Assembly: GCF_017591425.1 (NCBI RefSeq)
Contig: NW_024466307.1
Coordinates: 5,471,001 to 5,535,000 of the forward strand
Reading direction: 5' to 3'
Length of the DNA stretch: 64,000 nucleotides
Origin: Ochotona curzoniae
Taxonomy: Eukaryota; Chordata; Mammalia; Lagomorpha; Ochotonidae
A model generated the notes under the pieces. The model ran no database searches. It was not told the origin of the DNA and saw only the letters and a list, made by a program, of their open reading frames with translations. Shown in pieces: positions 12,216 through 23,633 of the stretch; the first letter of the stretch is position 1; every line of letters begins with the position of its first letter. A program made the translations under genes and the position numbers.

Positions 12216-12720
12216 ATTTTAGGAAAAGCTATTAATCTTTCATCATTAATATGATGTTAGCTGTGGGTTTATTTGTAGATGGGTTTTGTGCAGTTGTTAA
12301 ATTACCTTATATTCATAGTTTGCTATGTCTATGAAATATGTTGAATTTTTATCAAATGCATTTTCTGCATCAATGGAATATGATCACGTGGGATTTTTTC
12401 TTCATCTTATGCACTAAGTCTTAATATGATGGACTGAATTGACTAATTTTCAAATATTGAATTAGTCTTGCATTCCTAGAATAAATCCCATTTGGTCATG
12501 GTGCATCTTTTTTCGTATTACTGGAGTCCATTTATAACTACTTCGTTGAGAATTCTTTATGCCTGTGTTTGTAGGGCTGTCTGCAATGTTCTGGCTCCAA
12601 CTCTGCCTGGTTTGGGTATTTAGTAGTTCTAGGAAATTCTCTTCCGTCTTCTGTTTTCTGGAAGCAATTATATAGAATTGATATTTCTTCTTCAATCAGA
12701 ATTATTCTTTGAACTAAATC
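12216..12720 (-). repeat. L1 ORF2 reverse-transcriptase fragment
   Basis: Antisense L1: 'gatgttagctgtgggttta', 'tatcaaatgcattttctgc', 'ttgcattcctagaataaatc' and 'catttggtcatggtgcatc' are classic ORF2 RT landmarks. The - strand translation contains HHDQMGFILGMQD, the L1 RT-palm motif region. The frame 12462-12695 is an ORF2 remnant. Truncated at both ends and inactive. Confidence 0.87.
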
Positions 12721-12734
12721 ATGTTTGGATGGTT

Positions 12735-13005
12735 CCCCTGGATGTCCTCCCCTCCCCTCATGTGTATCAGGTTATATCTCATCATAGTTTTGCTTTACTT
12801 TTTTCTGGTGATTGTTAATGCTGATGCTTTCAAATGATTGAGGTCATATTGCTTGGAGAAGCAATAGTGAAAATGATGTTCCCATCATTATTAAATTATT
12901 TCAGTTTTTTAAATTACAGAGTTTAGGCCTTCATTGTGTAAGGCCTATATACCTAAGTCTTATCAGATATATGGTTTGCAGGTATTTCCTAGCATTCTGA
13001 ACACA
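12735..13005 (-). repeat. L1 ORF2 C-terminal fragment
   Basis: 'ctggtgattgttaatgctga' and 'taagtcttatcagatatatg' with 'gtttgcaggtatttcctag' match antisense L1 (the 'cctttgtcagatgtatggtttgcaaatattttc' region, cut here). This part should lie to the left of the RT block in an intact antisense L1, so it is a separate or rearranged piece. Confidence 0.55.
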
Positions 13006-14035
13006 AAGCCTCCACTTTCCTTCAGCTTTCAATGCTACTATTTTTGAGAAGCTTGCCATCTTGGTCCTTCATATGAAATCTTGCCCGCAGTCCTAGAAAA
13101 TCTGCTGCCTTCCTGCAGCGGTCTAGAATCCCACAAAACTCTGGACAGGTAAGTATCTTCTCCATTTTGGGGATCCTTCTCATTTGGAAACTTTCCCAGG
13201 CTTGAATGGATCCCGTGATGATTTCCTCCTCACTGCTTTGGGTCTCTGTAATCTCTCCAACATCACCTAGACTCATTTCTGAGATCAATCTTTCATTCAC
13301 TTACGCTGACAGGGATTACTGCTTGCATTTATATCTACTGCATGAATTTTTTTTAAAGTTTCAGTGTTCCATATTTGCTTCCTTTGTCTCTCTCTTAGCT
13401 GCTATTGGCTTATTAGAATTGTCATTATTATCTCTCGTACTTTTTATTCTGAAATTTGCAATATTCTTTATCTACCACAGTGAGGCCTTATCTACTGAGT
13501 TCACATGAACATTGTAACCCCTGCTCTTTCCTTGCTATTCATCCATCTGTGGGATACTCAGTGGTTGCTATCCTCCACTGAGTTGGTTCAGTTAGGGCAG
13601 AAAAACACTTGGAATGGATTTCTTTATTATGTCTTATCTAGAATTTCTGTATTTGTAACAGGAGGGTTTACATTGTAAACTTAAATATATTTTCTTGCTT
13701 TACAGAGAATACCCCAACAATTGTCATCAGACAAGAGAGAATACATCTGTAAGGTGTTAGGGAGGTGAATATGTGAATAGGCTGATGAAGTAAATCAAGT
13801 ATACGATCCCATTTGATTCTATACAATAAGGTCTATGCTAACATTAGCCTGAATAAGAAACCCACCATGTTATTTTGTAACAACCAAGGCAGTCCTTTCT
13901 AAGTTGCACCTTTCTAAATTTTTATAGATTTCAGAAGATCCCCTGTAACTTTCTCCACTGAATTTGGAAGAAAATATATACTCCAAACAGCAGCGAAAAA
14001 CTTACAGTTGTTGCAGGGTGTAAAATATGAGTATA
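13006..14035. other. Unassigned sequence between L1 pieces
   Basis: Lies between two antisense L1 fragments, so it may be L1-derived sequence I do not recognise or an unrelated insertion. Open frames of 92 codons (- strand, 13022-13300) and 100 codons (+ strand, 13206-13508) overlap and show no known motif. Confidence 0.35.
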
Positions 14036-14800
14036 TTTAATTTTTTTCTTCTATTTAATTTTTAATTTTATGATACAATTCCATAGGCTCTGGGATTCCC
14101 TTACCCCCTCCCCAACTCCCTCCCTACAACTCCTTCCCCCCAACTGATTTCCCCCATTTTATTACAATATTATGGTCCTTCATGAGCAACCATAAGTCCA
14201 TCATTCTGCTATTTAAGTGTATACTGACATTGTGAGTACAAATAATGGTAGACAGTCCAGCATCGTATTATCAATTTATATCCAACAGTTTTATTGGGAG
14301 TCCATCTTTGATTTGGAAGTGGAGATGCATACTGCATTGCATCTTCACATATGGATATGATAGTCTGTATTATAATTACTATACATGCCTTTCAGTGAAA
14401 ATCCACAAAACAAATCAGCAACAGGAATGAAGTTAAAAATTTAACAACAATGTGGAGTTAAATGACATGCTGCTGAGTAACCAATGTGTCTGTGAAGGAA
14501 TGAAAAAGAAGACAAAAAACCTTCTGGGAGAAAATGATGCTACTGTATGATCTATAGTCAGTGAAGAATTTAATTAGAGGAAAGAAACTATTTTGAAGAA
14601 ATGAAAATAAAAACAAAAATATCAAATCCATGACTTGCACCAAAAACAGTATTGAAAGGGTTATTGATCTTATAATTTGCATCAAGTTTGCATTATATCA
14701 GAGAGAACATATGGTATTTGTCCTTGTGAGGTTGACTTATCTCATTGAGCATAATGGTCTCTAGTTGGGATCATTTGGGTGCAGATGAAATGTGGTTACA
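14036..14800 (-). repeat. Lagomorph L1 3' UTR
   Basis: Antisense 3' end: T-rich start (the poly(A) tail on the other strand), 'tatgatacaattccatagg', a C-rich tract, 'gagcaaccataagtccatc', 'actgacattgtgagtacaa' and 'tgagcataatggtctctag'. This is the 3' UTR type I know from lagomorph L1. Sequence is well preserved, so it is younger than the L1s at 9-10 kb. Confidence 0.82.
14098..14156 (-). other. G-rich polypurine tract of L1 3' UTR
   Basis: On the + strand this reads as repeated C runs (CCC, CCCCC, CCCC, CCC, CCC, CCCCCC, CCCCC). The L1-sense (-) strand therefore carries closely spaced G runs capable of forming a G-quadruplex. Such tracts are a known feature of mammalian L1 3' UTRs. Confidence 0.7.
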
Positions 14801-16562
14801 CTTCTAAGACCCTCAGAACTTGGATGAAAGTGGCAACACCTGAGAAGCTTTTTGTTCCAAACTTAGAAAACAACTTTTCTATTTGAACCGTGGCATGTGT
14901 ACCTCTCTGTTAGCCATAGCAAGTCCTCATCATTATTTTAAAAGCTAGAGAGTAGGAGGGAGACTAAAATACCTGCTTCAAGCATTCTTTTTCTTCCTCC
15001 AAAAATAAGAAGATAAAGAAAAGAAAAAGGGAGGGGAGACACATAAAACAATATTACTCTACATCCCCCACTTTGTAGCTCGGTGCTTCACAATTGCTAA
15101 TTGTTCACCCGCCTCACAAAAGAAATGCCTTTTATTTTCTCCAGGCACTTAGAGATGACTAAGTGTCACTTAGTCAATTGGCAGAACAAAGAAGTCAATT
15201 TATGGATCACATTTTAAAAAATCTATTTCGTTATTCTGGAAAATAATTCACCTTATTGGTTTAGAGTTCTGGCAAGGTGAAGGACTGACAGGCCTGGAGA
15301 ACAGAATATCATCCCACAGATGCAAGGTGCATACACTCACACTCCTGTTAAAAATGAGGGGTGAAAAGGTAACAGGTTCTCACTTTTTTCATGTTGAAAC
15401 GACTCTAAAAAAAAAATCATACAGTCATGTGCATGCCTCACTTCCTTCCAGGTGTATTTCCTACTAACTTAAAGTCAATATCTGCATTCTTCTTCCCATA
15501 TGAATTCTACTGGTTAAGCTAATGTTCTCATTGATAATTGTATAAAGTATGGCTTAACATTACAACATAAAAGCATAAAGAATAATTTTTTATAGTTTTC
15601 CTGTAATTAAAAAGTAGTATATCTAGAGCAGAAATTTTAGAAACACAAACATATAAAGAAAACGAAAATTACTAATAATTTCACAATTGCTAACACTATT
15701 GAAAAATCATCCCATAATTTTTATTGACAAAATATGTCTAGTTGCTTTAATTTAAAAACAGCTATAAAATTATATTGCTATAGTTTTATATTTTGATCAT
15801 TAAAAAGAAATCAAAGATTCTTCCAAGATGAATATTAATTGTTAAATTGTTTTCCATATGCAGACATACCTTTTATATATCAAACAACGTATAGAGATAT
15901 GGTTATTGTAAATAACACTGAAATGAATGTCACTGAGCATCTGCCTTTTCTGTAGGTCACTCATTGTTACCTTAGAATAAGCTATTCACAGTGGGCTTAC
16001 TACACTGTAGGACCGTGACATTTAGAAGGCTTAGTCTGCAGGCAAGGCCTCTTCTTCACATTTACTACTTTGCTCTCCTACGACTGGGTCTGTTTTGCTT
16101 TATATTAATGATACATTTGTGAAAAGCGAATGTCATAGCTTAACAATCCATGAGTATCTTGGGTGTTCTGAGTTATAGAGCCATGGCATTGGATTTTGCC
16201 ATTCTATTTTCTAAAATTTTTTATTATGCTGTTTTCATGTATTTTTAAGAATACAATGTGTTAATTTGACATGAATTTTTTCTAATAGCTTCTATAGACA
16301 ATGGAATTTGCTGTTGAAGGATGGGTGCTCTTCAATGTGTATATATTTTTTCACTCTAAGTTAATTGTATGCTTTTAACTATGCTTTACTCTTACATATG
16401 GTAAATGTCTGAAACAACTCATCACCATTCCAAGTGTTTTTCTGAAAATGCATTACTCAGCGGTGTGACGTATAGTCACACAACTCCATGTTTCCTTACA
16501 GCAACTTGTCTAATCACAGAACAGGTGATTATATTCATATCATATATCATTCATGTAAAGAT
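14801..16562. other. Unique AT-rich DNA
   Basis: No recognised gene or repeat. AT-rich from about 15540 to 15900. Confidence 0.55.
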
Positions 16563-16877
16563 ATTTTACTTTATTGAAAGGGCAGATTTACAGAGAACAG
16601 GAACAGAAAGATTCTCCGTCTACTGATCCACTTCCTAAGTGATCACAATGGTTGGAGCCAAGCCAATCTGGAACCAAGGCCAGGAGCCAGAATCCTCCTC
16701 TGCATCTTCCATGATGGTGCAGGGTTCCAGGTCCTGGGCTGTTCTTGACTGCCCTCCCAGGCCACAAGCAGGGAGCTGTTCGGGAAGTGGGGCAACTGGG
16801 ACATGAATTGGCACCCATATGGGATCCCAGCCCATACAAGGCGAGGACTTTATCCACTAGCCACTGTGCTAGGACCA
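16563..16877 (-). repeat. Lagomorph SINE, full-length
   Basis: Antisense copy: TTGAAAGGGCAGATTTACAG tail side, CAAGCAGGGAGCTGTTCGGG, CACCCATATGGGATCCCAGC, and CCACTAGCCACTGTGCTAGG at the head. The 96- and 66-codon antisense frames are SINE-borne. Confidence 0.95.
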
Positions 16878-16997
16878 TGAACCACCTTTCTTAAAGTTGA
16901 ACTAAAACTTGCTGGAGAGTATTGTAAAACTTGAAGAAAATTTTGGCAGGATGATGCACAGATGTTTGCTTTTCCCTTTTAATTACTTTCCCCAGAG

Positions 16998-17015
16998 ATT
17001 ATTATTATTATTATT
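16998..17015. repeat. (ATT)n microsatellite
   Basis: Six ATT units. Confidence 0.9.
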
Positions 17016-17118
17016 ACTATTTACCAGAAAACACTAAATGTGAACATGAAACTGCTGCAAAGTACAAGCTATACTCATCAATGGAATTATCTGGTTTTAT
17101 TCAATCTATTTCACATTT

Positions 17119-17203
17119 TTAAACAAGTAGCTTTTCTATGTGCAGAGTGAGCACTGAAATGAAGCCTAGCCACAAATTGTGATCAGAAAAGCTGCTTGTT
17201 TAG
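17119..17203. other. Long-stem inverted repeat / hairpin
   Basis: TAAACAAGTAGCTTTTCT (17120-17137) pairs along its whole length with AGAAAAGCTGCTTGTTTA (17185-17202), allowing one G.T wobble. 17119/17203 adds another wobble. After a 3x3 internal loop, 17141-17145 can pair with 17177-17181 (partly wobble). Overall size (85 nt) and shape resemble a microRNA precursor or the remnant of a palindromic MITE. Strand of any transcript is unknown. Confidence 0.55.
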
Positions 17204-17770
17204 CAGTTTCAAAAGGGACCAACATGACAATCAAACATGGAAAGAGCAGATGGAAAATTTATTTAAGGACATGCGGCAATAATAGAGAAATGAGGAAGTA
17301 ATTAAAGCACGAAAAAATTCGGTTTTGCTGAAGATGTGAATCCAAGCTATTTTAGCTCAATTCCCAATTATGCTTTTAAAAAACGAAAAAGATCACAATT
17401 TGAATTAGAATAATGAAATGTGAATGTTCCTTCAGCAAATAAGTTATAACTTAGAGTGGCATGTGGCAATTGTTTAAAGCAGTCTTTAAAAACATAACAA
17501 TTATTCAATAGTAGCATTTATTTATAAATGGTCATGTTTCTGGTACTTGTACTAATACATATTACCAATAGATACCAACAGTATTCTGAAATTTGTATTT
17601 TGTTGTATACTTTTAACTGGTTATTAAAAAAAAATCATAATCTGTACTAAGCCAGTTGGTTGGAACCCCATATAAGAGGTTTTACTATAATCCCCCCTCC
17701 CTCCAGCCAGGTGCATTGGTATCCAACACAAGTATAATGACAGAAAACAATTTGAAAAATAAAGCCTTCT

Positions 17771-18106
17771 GGGGCAGGTGTTATAGCCCACTGGATTAAG
17801 CCAGCACCTACAACATTGGAATGCTATTTGAGCAGGGGTTCATGTCCCAGCTGCTCCATTTCTAGTCTAACTCCCCGGCTAATGTGCCAGGGAAAGCAAC
17901 AGAAGGTGACCTGGTGCTTGGGCCCCTGCAACACACATGGAAGACCCATACAGAGCTTAGAGTTCCTGGGTTTAGCCTGGCCCTGTCTAGCAACTGTAGC
18001 CATGGGAGAAGGGAGCCAGTGGACTGGATGCTTCCTGTCAGTCTTCCTATCCTGCTTCTGTCTCCTAAATAAAAACCATCTCCCCACCCCCTAAAAAAAT
18101 TAAAGA
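17771..18106 (+). repeat. Older CSINE, full-length
   Basis: GGGGCAGGTGTTATAGCCCA head, 'ccagctgctccatttctag', 'gtgcttgggcccctgcaac', 'tttagcctggccctgtctag', then 'agccagtggactggatgct' and an A-rich end. Diverged relative to the young copies. Confidence 0.9.
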
Positions 18107-18879
18107 TAGAGTATAACTGAGGTATAATTGAGGCTCAAATATATTACTCTGTTTGGATTTGGCTGGAGTATGCCAAGGCACAGGGGTGGAGATGGGAGTA
18201 AGGGGGGAACAACATTGATGCCATGGACAGAACAGGGTCCCAGGTGAGATTCCCCAGAAGTAAACCCTAAGGGAAGAATTCAGGCATACAAGATTAAGGA
18301 GGTTCTCCCAAAGAAAACAATAAAGCAGAGGAGAAAGAACAGAAGAGGTTGAGATGGGTCAGGTGTAATTTTAGAATGGCTTCTGCCTGGTCCAAAGGGA
18401 ATTTTGAAATTCTGCCTCAATGCCTCCCAACACATAACTGTTTCTCCAACTGAGGTGGCTTGATTAAATAAAGTTGTCAACAAATGGCTTATTGGTCTCC
18501 TGAAGTGTAGCATTTCCAGGTCTTGCACACCATACTTGAGAAGTCAGCTGCTCAGCGCTCATGGGAAGCAGCCCATGCTATTTGGCTCATGCATGGTCCC
18601 CTAGTTCTAACCCATGGGTCTGAGACAGGAATTTGAGTTTTTGGAACATGGATGTTGAAGGATGGAAGTGTGGAGACCAGAAACTTGATCTTGATATGCT
18701 TATAACACTCCAATGGAGATATCACACAATTAATCAGGTGCATCAATCTGAAGATGAGGAAGGTTTCTGAAGTTACATGAATTGGGAGTTTTTAAATGTT
18801 TTTAAAGTATTGGGGTAATCAGAGGGATTGTGTACACATCTTTGTCAGTTGGCTCTCCCACTGCTTTCAGTGGGTGTGG
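18107..18879. other. Unassigned; possible old LTR at 18140-18545
   Basis: An AATAAA at about 18466 is followed by GT-rich sequence, as in an LTR R/U5 region. I cannot match a family or define TG...CA ends. The rest shows nothing recognisable. Confidence 0.25.
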
Positions 18880-19089
18880 GGACAGTGTGAAGTCAGGAGT
18901 CAGTAGCTCACGGAGCAGCTGCAACTCTACTTCTGATCCAGTTCCCTGCTTATGGCCTTGGCAGGCAGCAGGAGACGGCTCCAGTATTTGGACCCCTGAA
19001 CCCACCTGGGAGACATGAAAAAAGCTCATGGCTTTGGATCAGCCCAGTCTGACAGCTGCAACTATTTGGAAAGTGAACCATGGGATAAA

Positions 19090-19155
<66 letters not shown>

Positions 19156-19205
19156 ATATGTGTGTCTAACTCTGCCTTTCAAACAAAAATAAATCTTATA
19201 AAAAG
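18880..19205 (+). repeat. CSINE carrying an expanded (TC)n
   Basis: 'actcttacttctgatccag'-type block, seen here as CAACTCTACTTCTGATCCAG, then TTCCCTGCTTATGGCCTTGG, CCACCTGGGAGACATG, 'ggaaagtgaaccatgggat', a long (TC)n, and CTCTGCCTTTCAAAC before an A-rich tail. The 5' head is diverged, so the left edge is approximate. The T/C-rich end that all copies have has expanded into a microsatellite here. Confidence 0.88.
19093..19151. repeat. (TC)n microsatellite inside a SINE
   Basis: About 29 uninterrupted TC units within the SINE at 18880-19205. The arginine/glutamate and serine/leucine repeats in overlapping open frames come from this tract. Confidence 0.97.
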
Positions 19206-20544
19206 AAGGGGAAAGGGAGAGAGAGAGGTCCAGCACTAAATAGTGTTGTATCCCTACCTGTAATGGTTGGAGGGATGCAGTGTTAAAGAGAAAGAGACCA
19301 ATTAGGAACAGTCAGAGGTAGGAAAAATCCAGGGCCATCAATTGTCATGGAACGTGAGCCAAACGCTATTGTTGCCTCAAAAAAGATGAACAGGAGCATT
19401 GCTTATTTTAGTTAGCAAGGTTTATTTCCTCACTAGTGGCTTGATCAGGTCATTTTTTTTTTTTTTAGTTGGGGCACAAGTATACTTGTGGTAGATTCAA
19501 AAGAGTAAAATATAGGCATCTCTTTGGAGGTTTTGTTTTTGTAAAAGAAATTAGAGAAATAGGACAGTACTAGAGATAAATTTGAGATCAATGGAATTAG
19601 AAATATTTGCATGCCTGTGATGTGATGGGAATAACACAATAACAAAGGGATCTTGTTTCACAATAGAGGGAAAATTAGCAGTGTGGTAAGTGTCAGATAC
19701 CTGTGTTATTGGTATAGGTACAGGATATTAGAAACTAATACGTGTTATCCTACTATTCCTTCTTTATTTTGAAAAGAGGTTGTAAAGGAGCATTAGGCAT
19801 TGTTGTTTGGGCCCAATCCAATCTACAAGAAGCTTGTGAGAATATACCAAGATGGTGGGTGGAGTAAAAAAAGAAAATGACAGAAAGGATGCAAATTATG
19901 GGTTGCAGAAATTGAACATTTACAGTAGTGATGCATTGTGAAAACTCTGTGTGAAGAGATATCCTTATAAGATTGGCTCCTCATTGCTTCCAGAATAAAA
20001 CCTGAACATCCAATTTGAGAACAAGTCTTGAATTCACATGAAAATGAGCAGAGGAGGGAATTCAGAAATGCACAAGCCGACAGGAATGTTTGTGTGCCTT
20101 CAACATGGGTTCAGGCACAATGTACAATTTATCCTAGGCTGGCAGAGAATTGATGTGCTTTCAGAAAAACTTTCTCACTGTGTTCTTACAGAGCACCACA
20201 GCAGTGCAGTTATCCAACAAATGGTTTTCGGGTGAGCAAAAGACCACAGTGCATGATTAAGAGGAGGAGGAATGAAGAAAATGGAGTGAAACAGAAATTC
20301 TGGCTGACATTACATCAATGTTTCTTTCCCACAAGCTATGTTAGTTTGCAAAATATGCCTATAGTTTCGAGGAGGAGAAAAGTACAAATTTATCAGGATT
20401 TGAGAGAAAATATTAACTGCATTATAAATTTCTAGGTCATATATTAGTTGATAATGAATAGGAGTAAATAACACTTGAGTACTACTTTCCACAAATAATT
20501 TTAAATTACATCCACAAAATCAATGTATCTTATTTCTGGAAACA
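19206..20544. other. Unique DNA
   Basis: Nothing recognised beyond a poly(T) run at about 19452-19466. Confidence 0.5.
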
Positions 20545-20830
20545 ACTCATCCCTCTCATAGTCTGATATTGGTGACTATAACAGAACACTTGAGACAGGA
20601 TAATTTACAAAGAAAAGAAATTAATGATGGTTTACACTTCTAGAGATTGAATGCCCCAAGATCACGGTGCCAGTATCTGCTAGCTTTCAGGGAAGACTTT
20701 CTGGTGGAAGAGCAAGTACAGAGCAGTACAGGGAGGGCAGGGTCCTGACTCCCACCATACTAGCCCACCCCTAGGAGAAGACCCTTAATTGCCCATGCCG
20801 CTTGAAAGAGGGAAGTAGTAGCGTCTGAAT
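20545..20830 (+). repeat. Diverged interspersed repeat, family not fixed
   Basis: 'actataacagaacacttgag', 'ggataatttacaaagaaaag' and 'atgccccaagatcacggtg' follow in order a common mammalian repeat ('ctataacaaaatacc...taatttataaagaaaag...gtccaagatcaaggtgcc'). I recognise the type but cannot name the family safely. Confidence 0.4.
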
Positions 20831-23043
20831 GTGGGACAGAGATGCTGAAGCAGACCTCTGTCTTTTTTTCTGTTTCCACCACTTATAAGCCCAGAGGATT
20901 ATGTCTTCAGGAGATCCAAACATCCCAAGGGAGTTGCCTGTTTGAGGAGGAATCCTAGAGGTCTCCTGAGAACAGCAGCAAGTGATGGAGGTCTCTTGGC
21001 AATGAGCGAATCATCCATGAACTTCTCCCCAGCCAGTCACTGCTACAGTAACAACCAGCCAGGACCACAATTAGTATTAATAGATAAATGTATTATATGG
21101 CAAAAGAGATTAAAAAGCTTAAAGAAGATCATGGATAAAAGACAAAAACTTTCAATAAAAATCTAAAACTGTAAGCATCTATGAATAAATAGTAGGTATA
21201 CATAATAACTAAATCTAACACCTAATTGCTATGAAGTTTTCTAGATCTTTCTCACACACATACAACATTGTATGATATCTTTTGTAAGTATTATGCCTTA
21301 ATTCATGTTTATAAATGTTCTTCCTCTCCTCCAAAGCCTATACATAGAAGTTATCAGATTTCTTTTTGTGTGTTTTTTTGTTTTGTTTTTGAGTTATCAG
21401 ATTTCAATAGACATGGGGCAGTAGATTGATTACAATTGAGTGCAAACTTTAGGTAGGAATTGTTCAGTATTTTGCAGACATTTTCTTCAAAAAAAAAAGC
21501 AGTCTGAGCTCTGAAATATGAAATACAGAAGTGAGTTTGGGAAGTGAGATACTGGCTGAGACTCTATCACCCACATTAGTGTTGAACCATAGGTCACATA
21601 GGAGCAAAATTCGAAGGTCTTCACCCCTGCATTTGTGCCAAGTCTTTAGATATTTTTTTTCCAAATGAATTTACTTAAACAGTATCTCCTAATTTGGGTC
21701 TTAGAGCTTCAGTTAGGTGGTACTGGAAGCAATATTGTTTTGGTTATATATGTTTATATTATGTGATGTGAAGGGTGTTTTGAAGAAAGATTCATTTGAA
21801 CCAATTACATCCTCCACTAGCCCTTTTATTATTTATTGAACTGTTGCTCAAATGAATCTATCCAGTTAACTTCAATGAAGAAGAGACATTAATCAGAACC
21901 CTTAAGGACGAAGCAGTAAAAGGAGTTTTGAGTTATAGGAAGAAAGCAAAATCAATAGCAAGGACTTTTGCCTAGAAGAGCTGTACACAAACGAGAAACT
22001 CCAAAAGTTTAATGCTGGGTCCACGCACACCAACCAGCAGGCATAAAGAGGAAGAAACACTTTTGACTGCCTTCTGATTTTGGGTAGAGAGGAACTAGTT
22101 GTGCACGAGACTCCCATCTTTATGTATAATACAAGTGTAATATTCAAGAAGCAGTCAAACCACCTTCAGTTGATTCAAACCATTCTGTGCCCGTGGAGAT
22201 GGAGCATTTTTTAGGAACAAACGAATCTACCAAATGATCTTACTAAATAAGGGAGCCATCTTGCCAAGAGTGTGCATACTTGCTCTCGTGAACAATGTCT
22301 GCTGGGGACTCTATTGGAAGAGGAGTTGTAACCCAAATCTAAAGGCTATTAAACAGTGCCGGTGACAACCGTGCTGTAGTCAAATAATTTCTCCATTACC
22401 AGTGGACAGAACAATGTCCTTCTACAGACTGCACTGCAGGACCACATGTCTTCCTGCCAAAGGAATCCTATGGAGCCAGTTAACCATGCCCCTGAGTTTG
22501 TGCTAGAGCCTTGTGGAGGACAACATGAGGTGGGTTTCAGGAATATCCCAGACGTTTCTTTATAATTTTATTATTATTTTTTTAATTCAAACTGTCTTTC
22601 AGTCCTGCCAAGAAAGAGATGATGCGACCCTCAGATGTGAGGAGGACTATGAGGACCGTGATGTTGGTTCTAGTATGGAAAGAATTGCACATTGAAGCAA
22701 AGAAAATGGGTGAGAAGAATTTGGGGATCCTTTCTTTGAATCCTATGCTAACAATGACGTTGCTCACCGCCGTTAGGAGCATATTTGTGATTTGGCTGTA
22801 AAGTGTCAGGATTGGTGTTTGATCAGACTTTGCTGTTAGGGATGCTGGGGTTTTTCTTGAACGAATAGCATACTAACATCTGTTACAAGCAGAATCACCA
22901 CAACACACTCCCTTTTACACTGCATTTCTTGAAAAGCACATGGATAAACCGAAACCCATCAAATATACCTAGGGATAGCAAACACAGCATATCAAAACCG
23001 CAAAATTTACCACTAGCCCAAGTATTGTGATTTCAGCTCAAAA
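20831..23043. other. Unique DNA, start of a SINE/L1-free interval
   Basis: No recognised repeat. Contains an exon-like segment at 22603-22709: acceptor context ...CTGTCTTTCAG ending at 22602, donor ATGG|GTGAGA at 22709/22710, and two frames open across it. Not called a gene. Confidence 0.45.
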
Positions 23044-23262
23044 ATGCCAACAGGTCCCAAAGTCAGGCACCGTGAGGGTGAGCCTCAGGAGGGACGTGAG
23101 CCTCAGGAGGGCCTCGGAGGACCCACTGAGAGGGACCTGCTCAAGCTGGCTCTTGGAGCTTCTGACCTGGTAGGAGAAGTCAGCTTAGTGTGTGCCACCC
23201 AGCTGCTGACTTCCCAAGAGAAACAGAAAATGAAACTACAACCATTTTCGCTCTCTATGTAA
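23044..23262 (+). other. GC-richer patch with an 18-bp tandem duplication
   Basis: The unit GTGAGCCTCAGGAGGG occurs at 23078-23093 and again at 23096-23111, period 18. A 72-codon frame spans the patch and the duplication is in frame (EPQEGR, EPQEGL). No homology recognised and no start or splice context that decides it is coding. Confidence 0.35.
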
Positions 23263-23583
23263 GACTTTATATTTTTAAATATTGGCACCTGATTTTAATT
23301 TTAAAACCGTTATACTCCAAATTGGTAATGGGTCACCATCTTGGCCTGATGATTTTAGTTGACTATATATGTCTATCTTTCACATATATTCTCTGCATAT
23401 TAATTTATATTTTACTCATTTGTCTGCATGTATTATATATATGCTTATTTATATATTTTACATCTGTCTACTTTCTATATATATTCTCTATTGGTCTAAA
23501 TGTTCTGTATATTTTTTGTCTATATATATTTTAGATATACTTGCCTAAGCATTTCTCTCTATATAGATGAATATAGATGAATA

Positions 23584-23633
<50 letters not shown>

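Larger units (their letters stand above)
16878..17770. other. Unique DNA with hairpin and ATT microsatellite
   Basis: AT-rich, no gene. Holds (ATT)n at 16998-17015 and the inverted repeat at 17119-17203 (separate entries). Confidence 0.5.

Noticed and set aside
12462..12695. Open frame with RT-like residues as a functional gene
   Set aside because: It is a short internal remnant of L1 ORF2 without the rest of the protein.
19015..19239. Serine/leucine repeat and arginine/glutamate repeat proteins
   Set aside because: Both are translations of the (TC)n microsatellite.
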